A stretch of 64,000 bases of DNA from contig JARLHX010000278.1 in the NCBI GenBank assembly GCA_031292035.1, forward strand, positions 24,119 through 88,118, given 5' to 3'. This document shows, piece by piece, positions 9,613-19,052 of the stretch. Under the pieces are notes generated by a model. The model saw nothing but the letters and a program-made list of their open reading frames with translations, was not told the origin of the DNA and did no database searches. Origin of the DNA: Negativicutes bacterium (GTDB taxonomy: Bacteria > Bacillota_C > Negativicutes > Sporomusales_B > JARLHX01). Made by a program: the position numbers and the translations under genes. The number at the start of each line of letters is the position of its first letter. Position 1 is the first letter of the stretch.

Positions 9613-9652
9613 AAAAGAAAAACTGACGCTGACCGTCAGTTTTTCTTTTTTT
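9613..9652 (+). terminator. Rho-independent terminator
   Basis: AAAAAGAAAAACTGACG and CGTCAGTTTTTCTTTTTTT form a long A/T-rich stem with a short loop and T tail after the kinase gene. Confidence 0.95.
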
Positions 9653-9762
9653 CGGCTATCTGCCAAACCTCGTCATCCCTGTCGGGTTTTTTGTCATTCG
9701 TGCTTTATATTACCAGATTGCCGTTTTCTGTCGTAAGCCATATTAATTCTAAGAAGCTACCG

Positions 9763-9878
9763 GCGATTGAGGTGCTCCCGCAATTGTCCCCACCGGCAAG
9801 GCTGCGAGGTGGGGAATCGCTGCTATATAGCCATCTGGCCCTCGGCATCGGCAGAAAATCCTAGCGAGGTGGAGTGTA
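9763..9878 (+). promoter_or_regulatory. Structured leader of CBO0543-family gene
   Basis: The outer arms GCGATT (9763-9768) and AATCGC (9815-9820) enclose a hairpin, CCCCACC (9788-9794) with GGTGGGG (9808-9814). Downstream the block AATCCTAGCGAGGTG leads into the start codon. The leader of the paralogue at 37263 has a comparable stem and an almost identical AATACTAGCGAGGTG block. This may be a regulatory RNA element; I cannot match it to a known riboswitch. Confidence 0.4.
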
Positions 9879-10439
9879 ATGCATAGCTACCCCACTGACG
9901 AACAGCTTGCTGAAATGGCGCAGCTATTAACTCAGGCGCGGATTGAAAATTGGCTGGGAGAGAGTCTCGGCACCTGGCGCTGGTGGGTGCTTTTGGCACT
10001 GCTGTTTGTCCCGTGGTTTGTCTGGGCTAAATTGGCCGATAGGAAAAACCTCCTTGAGCTGGCTCTATTCGGCATGCTGATCATGGTAAATTCCATCACC
10101 CTCGACGAGCTTGGCTTCGTATTGTCTCTGTGGCATTATCCGGTGGACGTCATCCCGGTCTTCCCCCGGCTCACCTCGGTAGACTATACCGCAGTGCCAA
10201 TTGTCTTTATGCTGATCTATCAATACTTCCCTACCTGGAAATCTTTCTTTTGGGCATTGACCATCGTTGCCGCCCTTTTCTCTTTCGTGGTCGAACCGCT
10301 CATCGCGAAACTGGGTTTCTACGTCCTGGTTAAATGGATGTACTGGTACTCCTTTATCATCTATATTATTATGGGCCTGCTATCCCGCTGGCTGACGAAA
10401 TTATTCGCAGACATCACGCGAAGAGCCAATGGGAAATAG
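9879..10439 (+). CDS. CBO0543-family integral membrane protein
   Basis: A 186-residue protein with a short cytoplasmic N-terminus (LAEMAQLLTQARIENWL) and about five membrane helices. Landmarks are WWVLLALLFVPWFVWAKLADR, a short LDELG turn, PRLTSVDYTAVPIVFMLIYQYF and the C-terminal WMYWYSFIIYIIMGLLSRWL. These match the CBO0543 family of unknown function. The ATG follows GAGGTGGAG. The protein at 37263 is a close paralogue with the same landmarks. It is convergent with the MFS gene on the other strand, one base apart, and no terminator separates them. Confidence 0.85.
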   Translation: MHSYPTDEQLAEMAQLLTQARIENWLGESLGTWRWWVLLALLFVPWFVWAKLADRKNLLELALFGMLIMVNSITLDELGFVLSLWHYPVDVIPVFPRLTSVDYTAVPIVFMLIYQYFPTWKSFFWALTIVAALFSFVVEPLIAKLGFYVLVKWMYWYSFIIYIIMGLLSRWLTKLFADITRRANGK

Positions 10440-10440
10440 G

Positions 10441-11604
10441 TCAGTCTTCACCGGCCTCGGCGACCTCTTCTGCGCTGCCGAAAAAGGGCAGCATCGCGAT
10501 AATCACCAAAAAGGTAGCGATCAGATAAGGATAGGCCGGACCTAAATGCTCGGCAACCAGCCCGGCAGCCACCGGAGCGATCGCCGCCCCCAGCCACCGC
10601 ACAAAGTTGTAGGCACCTGATGTGATGCTCCGCTCATAAGGGGACACTTCCATGGCATAGGTGACAAAAAGCGCATTATTCAGGCCGCATGCCAGGCCGG
10701 ACACCACCACCAGGGCCAGCTGGATCTCGCGGTTATGAATGGCGAACAGCCCAAAGACGATGAGGGCGAAGAGGAACTGACTCCACAGCAGGGCGGTTTT
10801 CACCGGGATGATCTTCTCGATAAAATGGGACAGCTTGGCTGAACCGAAAGCCAAGAGCAGACCCCAGCCAAAAAACACATAACCGATCTGCAGGGCTGTC
10901 AGATGCAGAATCAGCGGGGTATAGGCCAGCACCGTAAAGAAGCCGAAGAAATATAACATCGCCGAAATAGCGACTTTGAGAAAGGGCGGATGCTTGAGGA
11001 GCTCGACCATATGGGCCAGCGCCTGCCTGCTGTTTCTTGGGCGCTGCTCAGGCTGTTTGACAAAAAAGGCCGACAAAACGAAGGCCAGCATGGTCAAGAC
11101 GCTGGTGGCCGCAAAAGGATAGCGCCAGCTCAGCTCGCCCAAAATCCCGCCCAAGAGCGGCCCTGTAGCCATCCCCAGGCCGACGGCAGCCTCAAAGGCC
11201 CCCATCGCCGTACTGGCTGAAGGCGCTGACAGCAATAGCAGCGACATGGCTGTAGCGAAAAACATAGCGTTGCCAAAGCCCCAGCCGGCCCTAAAATAAG
11301 CCAGCTGGGTAATTGAGTCCGCGAAGGCGCACAACATGGCAAACAGGGCGACAATAAAGAGTCCCCAGGCCATGATCTTTTTTTCCCCAAAGCGGCTTGT
11401 CGCAACCCCCGCCGGGATCATGACAAAAGCCATTGTAAACAGATAGGCCGTAAATAACATTTCCACTTCCCAGTGCTTCGCCCCGATCTGTTGGGCGATC
11501 ACCGGCAAGATGGGGTCAACCACCCCGATGCCGACAAACGCCAAAAAAGTGGCAAACAGCGTTAAAACCATGGTTGCTGACGATTTTCTACTCTTTGATT
11601 CCAT
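10441..11604 (-). CDS. MFS transporter, DHA1-type drug efflux
   Basis: A 387-residue 12-helix carrier. Helix 1 carries FVGIGVVDPILPVIAQQIGA, the typical opening of DHA1 proton-driven multidrug exporters. Helix 2-3 has the AGVATSRFGEKK variant of the MFS A motif, and helix 5 has the exporter C motif region GLGMATGPLLGG, a hallmark of MFS antiporters. AAGGAGC precedes the ATG at 11604. The marR gene lies 126 bases upstream in the same direction, so the transporter is probably de-repressed by a MarR ligand. Confidence 0.9.
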   Translation of the reverse strand: MESKSRKSSATMVLTLFATFLAFVGIGVVDPILPVIAQQIGAKHWEVEMLFTAYLFTMAFVMIPAGVATSRFGEKKIMAWGLFIVALFAMLCAFADSITQLAYFRAGWGFGNAMFFATAMSLLLLSAPSASTAMGAFEAAVGLGMATGPLLGGILGELSWRYPFAATSVLTMLAFVLSAFFVKQPEQRPRNSRQALAHMVELLKHPPFLKVAISAMLYFFGFFTVLAYTPLILHLTALQIGYVFFGWGLLLAFGSAKLSHFIEKIIPVKTALLWSQFLFALIVFGLFAIHNREIQLALVVVSGLACGLNNALFVTYAMEVSPYERSITSGAYNFVRWLGAAIAPVAAGLVAEHLGPAYPYLIATFLVIIAMLPFFGSAEEVAEAGED

Positions 11605-11730
11605 CTCTTGCTCCTTTTGATTGTAAAAATTTTAGCATATAGTAAAGCGATTTTTTAGGTCATCGTCAAATCAATTGCCGGCAACCCCTATTTTGTTATC
11701 ACAGACGACTTTCTTGTCTTTGCTCTCCTT

Positions 11731-12150
11731 TTATTCGAGATTTTTGATAAGCTGATCAAGCACTTTGTCAAATCCAGCGATATCTTCCTCGGAAATATCC
11801 GTAAAGCCCCTTTGCTGGAGCTCGGTCACCATTTCCAGCCAAATCGGGAACTGTTTTTCGGCTTTGTCAGTCAAGGCCACCCTTTTTTCGCGTTTGTCCT
11901 TTTCATCCACCGTTCTCCTGATCCACCCCGACTTCTCCATCGAATCGATCATTTTCGAAACAGTCGACCCTTCGATCGATAGCTGCTGACAAAGTTCGGT
12001 CTGAGTCAGGGTGCCATACAGGCGCAGCCGGTGAATCACCGACCATTGGCTGCCGGTAATGCCTGTCATCATCATCTTTTCATTGATTCTTTTCAAAAAC
12101 AAACGACTTAAAATACCGACTCGGTGCCCTAATGCGCGATAACTCATCAT
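11731..12150 (-). CDS. MarR family transcriptional regulator
   Basis: A 139-residue winged-helix regulator. The DNA-recognition part is TQTELCQQLSIEGSTVSKMIDSMEKSGWI, shown here only by its borders (TQTELCQQL, then STVSKMIDSME), and the wing carries VDEKDKREKRVALT with the conserved Asp/Arg. MarR proteins usually repress themselves and an efflux gene and release DNA on binding phenolic or other lipophilic compounds. The predicted promoter (12189-12217) and a palindrome (12166-12181) lie directly upstream, which fits autoregulation. The drug-type MFS gene follows on the same strand. Confidence 0.92.
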   Translation of the reverse strand: MMSYRALGHRVGILSRLFLKRINEKMMMTGITGSQWSVIHRLRLYGTLTQTELCQQLSIEGSTVSKMIDSMEKSGWIRRTVDEKDKREKRVALTDKAEKQFPIWLEMVTELQQRGFTDISEEDIAGFDKVLDQLIKNLE

Positions 12151-12165
12151 CCGCCCCCAAAATAG

Positions 12166-12181
12166 TTAGTTTTGCAACTAA
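12166..12181. promoter_or_regulatory. Probable MarR operator
   Basis: TTAGTT-TTGC-AACTAA is an inverted repeat just downstream of the predicted -10 box of marR, where a repressor would block transcription. Its TAGTTGC-like half sites are like many MarR-family operators. Confidence 0.6.
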
Positions 12182-12188
12182 TTATTTA

Positions 12189-12217
12189 ATTATATGGCAA
12201 ACTGTTCCTCAGCACAA
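12189..12217 (-). promoter_or_regulatory. Sigma-A-type promoter of marR
   Basis: Reading the minus strand, TTGTGC (12217-12212) and a perfect TATAAT (12194-12189) are separated by 17 bases. The operator palindrome begins 7 bases further on. Confidence 0.75.
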
Positions 12218-12369
12218 TGGTTTTTTTGCCAAGCCTTGGTTTACACTACTGTACACTATTCTCGATTTTTAATAAAAACGTTACACAACGAGACAGGATT
12301 TTGCTTGATCCACACGAAAGTATCAATAGACTCTCGAAACGAGTAGCTATAGAGAAAGTTGGGATTGCC

Positions 12370-13752
12370 ATGTTGTGGAAAACGAAGCAGGAAAAGAATC
12401 CGTTGGTCGACTATGGCGCGAGTATTGCCCTCATTGCCAAAGCAATGGATCGTCTTGCAAGCGGCGATACCTTTGTTGATATCCAGCTGCCGGAAAATGA
12501 TCCGCTTGAACCGATCGCCCGCTCTCTTGCCCTGCTGGCAGAAGGCTATTCGGCTAAATTCGTCCAGGAATCGCTGGAACTGAATGAAATGGTTCAGCAT
12601 GGGATCACTGGCGGCGACGCGCTGAATGAACTGGCTGAGCTTTATGATATTCAGGTTCAAAACATCGAACAGATCGCCACCGCCGTCTCCCAGTTGACCC
12701 AGTCGGTCAATGACCTTGCCGGTTCGGCCGGTCAGGCCTCTGAGCAGTCGCAGGTGGGCCAAACCTCTATGCTAAAGGTGGACCAAAGCTTTGACACCGT
12801 GTCGGTAGAAACCGGCAACGCCAATAAACAGCTGGCGGCAGTCAGTGATGAAGTGACACAGCTCCACGCCGCCACCGCGAAAATCGATGAACTGGTCGCA
12901 GTCATCAAAGGGGTGGCCGCCCAGACCAACCTGTTGGCTTTAAATGCCGCCATCGAGGCGGCCAGAGCCGGCGAGCATGGCCGCGGCTTTGCCGTCGTCG
13001 CCGAAGAGGTGCGCAAATTGGCCGACCAATCGGGCCACTCGGTTGGCGAAATCACCGCCCATCTGACCCAGATCAGACAGGAGGTAGAAATCCTGAACAA
13101 GGCGTTTTCCGAGATGGGGGCGTCCTTTTCCAACAACGCCCAGGCAGTCAACCAATCGATCACCAGCGTCAAACAGCTCTCCGCAGTATTCGGCCAGATT
13201 GGCGCCGCTGTCCAAAACCTGGCGCCCATCGCCCAGGAGCAGTCGGCAACCTTTGAAGAAATCAGTGCGACCATCCGCGAATTGACGACCCGGGCCGAGA
13301 CCCTCAATGACCGCACCCAGTCTTCTAATAAAGCCATCCTGAAAGTTCTGGTCGGCGCCAACAAGGTACGAACCGAAATCAGCGGCATGAAATTGCGCTT
13401 TTCGTCGGTGCAAATCCTCGATCTTGCCAAGACCGACCATCTTGTCTGGAAGGCGCGAATCCAATATATGCTGCGGGGGCTGTTGAAACTGGACGCCGCC
13501 AATGTGGAAAATCATCACGCCTGCCGCCTGGGGAAATGGTATGACACCGTAGGCCGGGAGCTATTTGGGCGAGAGCAGGTGTTCAAGCAAATGGATGAAG
13601 TCCATGCCCTCTTCCACCGCCGCTGCGCCGAGGCCATCCGCAAATATCAGAGCAATGACCTTGCCGGAGCCAAAAGCCTCCTCCCTGAGATCGCCGCGGC
13701 TTCGGCCTCTGTCATCACCGGCCTCGACAAACTGAAAGAGATATCGCGATAA
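12370..13752 (+). CDS. Soluble chemoreceptor with C-terminal CZB domain
   Basis: A 460-residue protein with no membrane segment. The N-terminal 100 residues contain a HAMP-like stretch ([17 protein letters not shown]). The coiled-coil signalling domain has the tip [19 protein letters not shown] near residue 183. The C-terminus (about 350-425) is a CZB chemoreceptor zinc-binding domain with the His/Cys ligands in [21 protein letters not shown] and [11 protein letters not shown] domains in other bacteria bind zinc and sense hypochlorite or zinc level; function here is inference. The frame is open to 12217, but the ATG at 12370 fits the family; its ribosome binding site (GAAAGTTGGGA) is weak and a TTG at 12301 is an alternative. 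It is divergent from marR. Confidence 0.88.
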   Translation: MLWKTKQEKNPLVDYGASIALIAKAMDRLASGDTFVDIQLPENDPLEPIARSLALLAEGYSAKFVQESLELNEMVQHGITGGDALNELAELYDIQVQNIEQIATAVSQLTQSVNDLAGSAGQASEQSQVGQTSMLKVDQSFDTVSVETGNANKQLAAVSDEVTQLHAATAKIDELVAVIKGVAAQTNLLALNAAIEAARAGEHGRGFAVVAEEVRKLADQSGHSVGEITAHLTQIRQEVEILNKAFSEMGASFSNNAQAVNQSITSVKQLSAVFGQIGAAVQNLAPIAQEQSATFEEISATIRELTTRAETLNDRTQSSNKAILKVLVGANKVRTEISGMKLRFSSVQILDLAKTDHLVWKARIQYMLRGLLKLDAANVENHHACRLGKWYDTVGRELFGREQVFKQMDEVHALFHRRCAEAIRKYQSNDLAGAKSLLPEIAAASASVITGLDKLKEISR

Positions 13753-13792
13753 CCACCTACAGCGCCAGTAAAATGCAAAAGTGTTTACACTA

Positions 13793-13834
13793 AAATAGAG
13801 GCAAGACCCTGGCGGTCCTGCCTCTATTGCCTTT
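13793..13834. terminator. Bidirectional terminator between convergent genes
   Basis: AATAGAGGCAAGACC pairs with GGTCCTGCCTCTATT (one bulge), with TTGCCTTTAT on one side and A-rich sequence on the other. It separates the CZB receptor from the BASS transporter gene. Confidence 0.8.
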
Positions 13835-13861
13835 ATAAAAGCCCTTGTAGCCTTCTCCCGT

Positions 13862-14806
13862 CTAGCCCTTCTGCCCCTTGTCAGCCTGCGAACGCCAGTA
13901 ACTGGCCAGCGCCGGGCCGGTCAGATTATGCCAGACATTGAAAATCACCGCCGGGATGGCCACCAGCGGCTCAAAATTGATGATGGCCAGCGCCATGGCC
14001 AAGCCCCCATTTTCCATCCCGATTTCAAACGAGATGGCCTTTGCTTTGGCCGGTGGCATGCCGACACCCCGGGCCGCCCAGTAGCCGAGAAAAAGCCCGG
14101 CGCCGTTGTGTGCGGCCACAGCCAAAAAAGCGGCAACCGCCACTGTCGCCAGCTTCGGCGCGCCAAGGGCCACCCCGACACAGGTTGCGATCAAGATACC
14201 GATTACCGCGAAGAGCGGCACAACGGCGATAAATCTATCGACAAAATCCGAGGCCACCGCCCGCAGGAAAACGCCCAGCGCGACCGGGACCAAGATGATC
14301 TCCAGGATATTCACCAGCAAGGCGGCGGCATCAATGTGGATCATCGTGCCGGCCAGAAAGACAAAGATCAGTGGGGTGAGCAGCGGCGACAGCAGGGTAT
14401 TCAAACTGGAAACCGTCACCGAAAGGGCGGTATCGCCCTTGGCCAGATAGGTCATCACGTTTGACGCCACCCCGCTCGGGCAGCTGCCCACCAGGATGAG
14501 CCCTATGGCCAGCGGCAGGGGCAGCGCCAGTCCTTTGGCAATGGCAAAGGCCACGGCAGGCATGATCAAATAGCGAAGGAATATACCCCAAAACACATCA
14601 GCCGGCCGGGACAACACCAATTTAAAGTCGGCCAGCCGAACCGTCAGTCCCATCCCCAGCATCACCACCATAATACAAAGGGGCACAAACTGGGCCAGAG
14701 GTTTTACCGGCTCCGGGTGCAAATATGCCAGCACCACCCCTGCAGCAATCCACACGGAAAAATACTTTGTGATAAAGCCTGTCGCTCTTCCTAGCCCTTC
14801 TATCAT
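13862..14806 (-). CDS. Bile acid:sodium symporter (BASS) family transporter
   Basis: A 314-residue protein with about ten membrane helices. The GLILVGSCPSGVASNVMTYL segment and the LSVTVSSLNTLLSPLLTP segment correspond to the crossing helices that bind Na+ in BASS proteins, and FEIGMENGGLAMALA is the second crossover motif. Members carry organic anions such as pantoate, pyruvate, 2-keto acids or bile salts. The start is ATG 14806 with AAGGAGG four bases before it; the frame is open further upstream but would run into the preceding gene. It lies 26 bases after the GGDEF/EAL gene on the same strand and is probably cotranscribed. Confidence 0.9.
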   Translation of the reverse strand: MIEGLGRATGFITKYFSVWIAAGVVLAYLHPEPVKPLAQFVPLCIMVVMLGMGLTVRLADFKLVLSRPADVFWGIFLRYLIMPAVAFAIAKGLALPLPLAIGLILVGSCPSGVASNVMTYLAKGDTALSVTVSSLNTLLSPLLTPLIFVFLAGTMIHIDAAALLVNILEIILVPVALGVFLRAVASDFVDRFIAVVPLFAVIGILIATCVGVALGAPKLATVAVAAFLAVAAHNGAGLFLGYWAARGVGMPPAKAKAISFEIGMENGGLAMALAIINFEPLVAIPAVIFNVWHNLTGPALASYWRSQADKGQKG

Positions 14807-14832
14807 TTTTCCTCCTTGGCCGGCCAGCGCCG

Positions 14833-16704
14833 CTACCTGCCATGCAGCAATCGGCGAACCTGGTCTTCCGGTACCGGCCGACTGAAAAGATAGCCTTGGA
14901 CCATATCGCAGCCGCATTGACGGAGTTTTTCCATCTGGCCTTCGGTCTCAACCCCCTCGGCCACCGTTTTTAGGCCGATCTCATGGGCGAGGGCAATGAT
15001 AGCGCCGGTTAGATTCCCTTCGGCGCGGTCGTCATCCATATGGTCGATAAAGGACTTGTCGATTTTCACGACATCGATCGGCAAATCCTGTAGATAGCTC
15101 AACGAAGAATACCCTGTACCAAAATCATCGAGAAAAATACTGACGCCGCTGCTCCGCACCTGGGCCAGACTGGCGATCTTGGACTCAATCGATTCCATCA
15201 GCACACTTTCGGTGATCTCCAGCGCCAGATTGGCAGGCTTGATCCCGGCTTCGGCCACCGTTTTTCCGACCATTTCGACAAAATCCCGCTGCAGCTCCAC
15301 CACAGACAGGTTGACCGAAAACTTCAGATCGTCATAGCCTTCCTGCAGCAGGCTGGCGACCAGTTCACAGGCCGTTTTCAGCACCCACCGGCCAATCGGC
15401 ACGATCAGTCCGGCCTCTTCGGCCAAAGGGATAAAATCGAGCGGCATCACCAGGCCGTAGTCTTTACTATGCCAGCGCAGCAGCGCCTCGAACCCGGTGA
15501 TCCGGCCGTCACTCACCCGAATCTGGGGCTGATAGCACAGCCGAAACTCATTATCATCGAGGGCGGAGCGCAACCTGCTCTGCATCAACATTTTGTTCCG
15601 AGCCTGTTCATCTATTTCCTTGTTGTAAAAAACATAACAATTCTTGCCCTGAGACTTGGCGTTATGCAAAGCCATATCGGCGTGCTTAAAGAGCTCATCC
15701 ACAGTAGCGCCGTCGTCCGGCCAAAGGGTCGCACCGACACTTACGGTAAGATGAATCGCCTTTCCCTCGAAGTTGAGCGTCTCTTCAAACCTCTCAAGCA
15801 TGGCTGCCGCAAATTTTTCCGCCTCAGCCCGGTCCCGGATATTTTCTTGCAGCACGATGAATTCGTCGCCGCCGGACCGGCCGACAAAGCACCGCCCGTT
15901 TTCAAGGGCCGCCAGCCGTATGGCCACCTGGACCAGGATTTGGTCGCCGAAGTAATGTCCGTACAGGTCATTGATGTTTTTGAAATTATCCAGATCAACA
16001 AAGAAAATCGCTCCCCGGCAATCATCCCCGGCCGCCCTCGTCGCCTTGGCGGCCCGGTCATTCAGGGCGGTGCGGTTGGCGAGGCCGGTGAGGTCATCAT
16101 GATAGGCCAGAAATTTGATCTTCTCCTGAGTCTGTTTATAGGCGGTAATATCGGTATGCGAACCGGCAAGCCGGATGGTCCTCCCCCCGACATTGCGGAG
16201 GACCTTGCCTCTTGACAGGACCCAGGTCCCCGGGGCGGACTTCACGCGAAACTCGCAGATGAAAAAGGGCGTTTCGCCGTCCAAATGCTTCTGGACAAGG
16301 GCCACAATACCCGCCCTGTCTTCCGGATAAAAGATCAGCTCCCGCAGTTTTTCCATTGGGAGGACATCGGACGGAATATTGAGCATTTGTGCGCTCCGCT
16401 CCGACAAATAAAACTCGTCTTTGAGAAAATCATAATCCCACAGCCCGTCGTTTGCGCCGACCAGCGCCAGTTTATAGCGTTCCTCGCTTTTGTAGAGAGC
16501 TTCCTGGGTGATATTCAGCTCATTGAATTGCTGCCGCAGTTCTTCCTCAGAGGCCAGCGTTTCTTCATAAAGAGCCGCCAGCTCGGTATTGCGCACATTC
16601 AGTTCCCTCTCCGCCGCCCGCCTTCTCCGGACATTCTCCAGCAGCAGCACGACAAGACTGATCAGCAGTATTTCAAACGCGAACTCCCACATCTTGCTCT
16701 GCAC
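14833..16704 (-). CDS. PAS/GGDEF/EAL c-di-GMP signalling protein
   Basis: About 620 residues: one N-terminal membrane helix (about 9-23), a coiled coil (25-75), a PAS domain (75-190) with an RLAGSHTDIT end, a GGDEF domain with intact SGGDEF (200-365) and an EAL domain (375-620) with EALLRW, ITES, DDFGTGYSS and KIDKSFI. Both catalytic sites look complete; I see no RxxD inhibitory site five residues before GGDEF. It may make or degrade c-di-GMP depending on the PAS input, or use GGDEF only as a GTP-binding regulator. The start is uncertain: GTG 16704 or ATG 16692 are both possible and the ribosome binding site is poor. The BASS transporter gene follows. Confidence 0.9.
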   Translation of the reverse strand: MQSKMWEFAFEILLISLVVLLLENVRRRRAAERELNVRNTELAALYEETLASEEELRQQFNELNITQEALYKSEERYKLALVGANDGLWDYDFLKDEFYLSERSAQMLNIPSDVLPMEKLRELIFYPEDRAGIVALVQKHLDGETPFFICEFRVKSAPGTWVLSRGKVLRNVGGRTIRLAGSHTDITAYKQTQEKIKFLAYHDDLTGLANRTALNDRAAKATRAAGDDCRGAIFFVDLDNFKNINDLYGHYFGDQILVQVAIRLAALENGRCFVGRSGGDEFIVLQENIRDRAEAEKFAAAMLERFEETLNFEGKAIHLTVSVGATLWPDDGATVDELFKHADMALHNAKSQGKNCYVFYNKEIDEQARNKMLMQSRLRSALDDNEFRLCYQPQIRVSDGRITGFEALLRWHSKDYGLVMPLDFIPLAEEAGLIVPIGRWVLKTACELVASLLQEGYDDLKFSVNLSVVELQRDFVEMVGKTVAEAGIKPANLALEITESVLMESIESKIASLAQVRSSGVSIFLDDFGTGYSSLSYLQDLPIDVVKIDKSFIDHMDDDRAEGNLTGAIIALAHEIGLKTVAEGVETEGQMEKLRQCGCDMVQGYLFSRPVPEDQVRRLLHGR

Positions 16705-16838
16705 CCCATTCGACGTCTACAGCCAATTATTTTCCGTTTACTACAATCAATACCTCCCTTTTCGACTTTTCTTGATTTTTCCCTCCTTTCTCCAACTACC
16801 CCTGCCTGGTTCCTGACGGCAGAAGACCCCGGTCACAG

Positions 16839-16877
16839 CAAAAAAAGAGGCAAGACCGCGAAGGTCTTGCCTCTTTC
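16839..16877 (-). terminator. Rho-independent terminator
   Basis: On the minus strand AAAGAGGCAAGACC pairs with GGTCTTGCCTCTTT and is followed by TTTTTT. It terminates the long glutamine synthetase gene. Confidence 0.95.
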
Positions 16878-16887
16878 CTCATGCAAA

Positions 16888-18792
16888 CTAGTCGATGATA
16901 TTCTTTTGATATTCGATATACAGCCCTTTGAGTTCAGCCACTTTGTCGTACATTTCCACCTGCAGCTTCGAAGCAGCGGCGTTGTCGCCACTTTCGAGGG
17001 CTTCGCGCACGCGGCTGAAGAGGCCTTTTTTAGCGACGCTGTCTTTGGCCAGGTATTTACGGATGCCATCGATCTGGCCCCACAGTTTTTCATCCAGATC
17101 GGTGGATTCGCCGTCATCGGCGTCATGCAGGCAGTAGCATTCGCGGACAAGGTCGGCGTTTTCCGGGATGATCCGGTTGATGATCTCGGTCTTCCAGCGG
17201 AGCAGCGCTCCTGCCACAAAGGCGTCGATCAGCTCAGGACGCATCGACTTGGTGAGAACCGCCACTTTGTCGGGATAGTTGGCAATGCTCTGCATATTCT
17301 CCCAGACGGTAGCAGGCGGCTTGCTGAACAGCGTGTCGCGTTCTTCGGCAGTGTAGTCTTCGAAGACGTCGTGCTCGCTGCGGTAAGCGCGGCCCTTTTC
17401 CAGATAAAAGCCCTTGGTTTCGGGAGCCTTGGAAAGCTCGGCTTCCAGTTCTTTGGTGGTCTTGCCGGCGTTGACGGCAGCCTTGACGCCGTCCAGCATC
17501 GCCAGATAGATGGCCGACACGGCGACATAGGTATTGGTGAAGGGGTTCGGGGCGCGGACTTCAAAGCGGGTAGCCAGCGGGTTGGCGGTGTCGCGCACCA
17601 GGCCGGCCAGGATGGTCCGGTTACGGGAAGGAACAGCCGGGTTGTGGCCCAGCGAGGTTACGATGCAAACCGGTGCTTCAAAGCCGGGCTTGAGGCGGTT
17701 GAGGGAGTCGTTGGTGGCGGAAACGAAGGGGTTGACCACTTCGTAGTTTTTCAACAGGCCCATGATGGCCCCGTATCCCACCGCGCTCAGGAAGTCGGCT
17801 TTCATATCAGAGGGGGCAAACAGGTTGATGAGTTTGCCGGAGTTCAGTTTGACGGCCATGCCGACATGGGTGTGTTCGCCGCTGCCGGCCACGCCGATGA
17901 TCGGTTTGGCTTTGAAGGTGACATCCAGACCATTGGCCCGGAAGACTTCCTTGATGAGAATGCGGGCCTGCAGCTCGTTGTCGGCTGCCTGCAGCGCATT
18001 ATTGAATTTCCAGTCGATTTCCATCTGCTCGACCACATGGGCCAGGTCGCCGCTTTCGCCGATGCGGGCTTTGAGACCGCCCACTTCCTTGTGGCCCATT
18101 TCCGGGTCAAGGCCGTATTTGCCAAGGGCCAAGATGGCCTGTTCCAGCGCAGTGCGCGCCTGGCCGCGAGTCCGGGCCCAGTAGTTTTCTTGCATAACCT
18201 GGGTGGAGGACAGCTCTTCCATTTCGGCTTTCTCGTCCGGCGTTTTCACCCAGAATTCCAGCTCGGTACCGACAGTGAAGACCACGTCGGCGATTTCGTT
18301 GGCATCCAGATGTTCCAGACCCGAAATCTTCGGGTTCTTTTTCAGCAGGGAGATGAGCTCGGTTTTCACATAATCCAGGCTCTCAGCCATGATCGAGCGG
18401 GCATCAACCCGGAGACCTTTATGTACCAGGAAAGCAGGGATGCGCAGGGTGCCGACCGGTTTGCCGGTTTCTTGGCAGATGAAATCATAGTTGTAGTCGA
18501 TGAACCAGTTGACGCCAGGATCGACGATCATGTCTACCTTGGCGTTGTTTAAGGTGGCTACACCGGTGAGAACCACCGACGAACCGTCGGTTTCCACCGC
18601 GCCGCCCTGGAAGAACTTGTCGGCATCTTTGATAAATGTGCCGATGGGGATTTTTTCGTCGGTGTCATTGCCGGCCAGGTCGATGCCCACCAGCGACACA
18701 AACTTGATCTCGGGATGGTTTTGCAGCAGCAGGACCAACTGTTCCTTGGTATATGTGCCTGCCGGCAAGTAGTACAATAGTTCTTTTGACAT
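16888..18792 (-). CDS. Long-form glutamine synthetase
   Basis: A 634-residue protein with the full glutamine synthetase fold plus an extra C-terminal helical region of about 130 residues. Landmarks include TDGSSV, GTELEFWV (metal-binding Glu), GESGDLAHVVEQMEIDW, a GSGEHTHVGM loop with the catalytic-site His, and RFEVRAPNPFTNTYVAVSA. The family condenses glutamate, ammonia and ATP to glutamine; this longer type is found in anaerobic Firmicutes beside a standard GlnA, and whether it has the same activity is not certain. GAGAGG lies before ATG 18792; the in-frame GTG nine bases upstream overlaps that site. It follows glnA by 260 bases with a hairpin between, so it may be a separate transcript. 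Confidence 0.87.
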   Translation of the reverse strand: MSKELLYYLPAGTYTKEQLVLLLQNHPEIKFVSLVGIDLAGNDTDEKIPIGTFIKDADKFFQGGAVETDGSSVVLTGVATLNNAKVDMIVDPGVNWFIDYNYDFICQETGKPVGTLRIPAFLVHKGLRVDARSIMAESLDYVKTELISLLKKNPKISGLEHLDANEIADVVFTVGTELEFWVKTPDEKAEMEELSSTQVMQENYWARTRGQARTALEQAILALGKYGLDPEMGHKEVGGLKARIGESGDLAHVVEQMEIDWKFNNALQAADNELQARILIKEVFRANGLDVTFKAKPIIGVAGSGEHTHVGMAVKLNSGKLINLFAPSDMKADFLSAVGYGAIMGLLKNYEVVNPFVSATNDSLNRLKPGFEAPVCIVTSLGHNPAVPSRNRTILAGLVRDTANPLATRFEVRAPNPFTNTYVAVSAIYLAMLDGVKAAVNAGKTTKELEAELSKAPETKGFYLEKGRAYRSEHDVFEDYTAEERDTLFSKPPATVWENMQSIANYPDKVAVLTKSMRPELIDAFVAGALLRWKTEIINRIIPENADLVRECYCLHDADDGESTDLDEKLWGQIDGIRKYLAKDSVAKKGLFSRVREALESGDNAAASKLQVEMYDKVAELKGLYIEYQKNIID

Positions 18793-19009
18793 AGTTTGCA
18801 CCTCTCAATTCGTTGTAACAATCATACAGATTATTTTATTACACATCTTTTGCAAATATCCTGTCCATCACCAAAATATAAATATTCTGGATTTTTCTCC
18901 TTCCCTGCATAGTATCGTTCGAACCTCTGGTAAATTCGCCAAAAAAGCCAAAAGCGGCAAGGTCCCATCCCGCCGGACAAGACGTTTTTCCTCATCCGGC
19001 AAACAAGCA

Positions 19010-19038
19010 CCGAGTGCTCCCCGCTGGGAGCACTCGGG
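19010..19038 (-). terminator. Terminator after glnA
   Basis: CCGAGTGCTCC and GGGAGCACTCGG form an 11-bp stem with a short loop. On the minus strand it is followed by TGCTTGTTTG, a weak T tract, so readthrough is possible. Confidence 0.7.
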
Positions 19039-19052
19039 AGTGGGTGAAAGTT

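Noticed and set aside
13862..14917. N-terminal extension of the BASS transporter to 14917
   Set aside because: It would overlap the end of the GGDEF/EAL gene; ATG 14806 has a perfect AAGGAGG.
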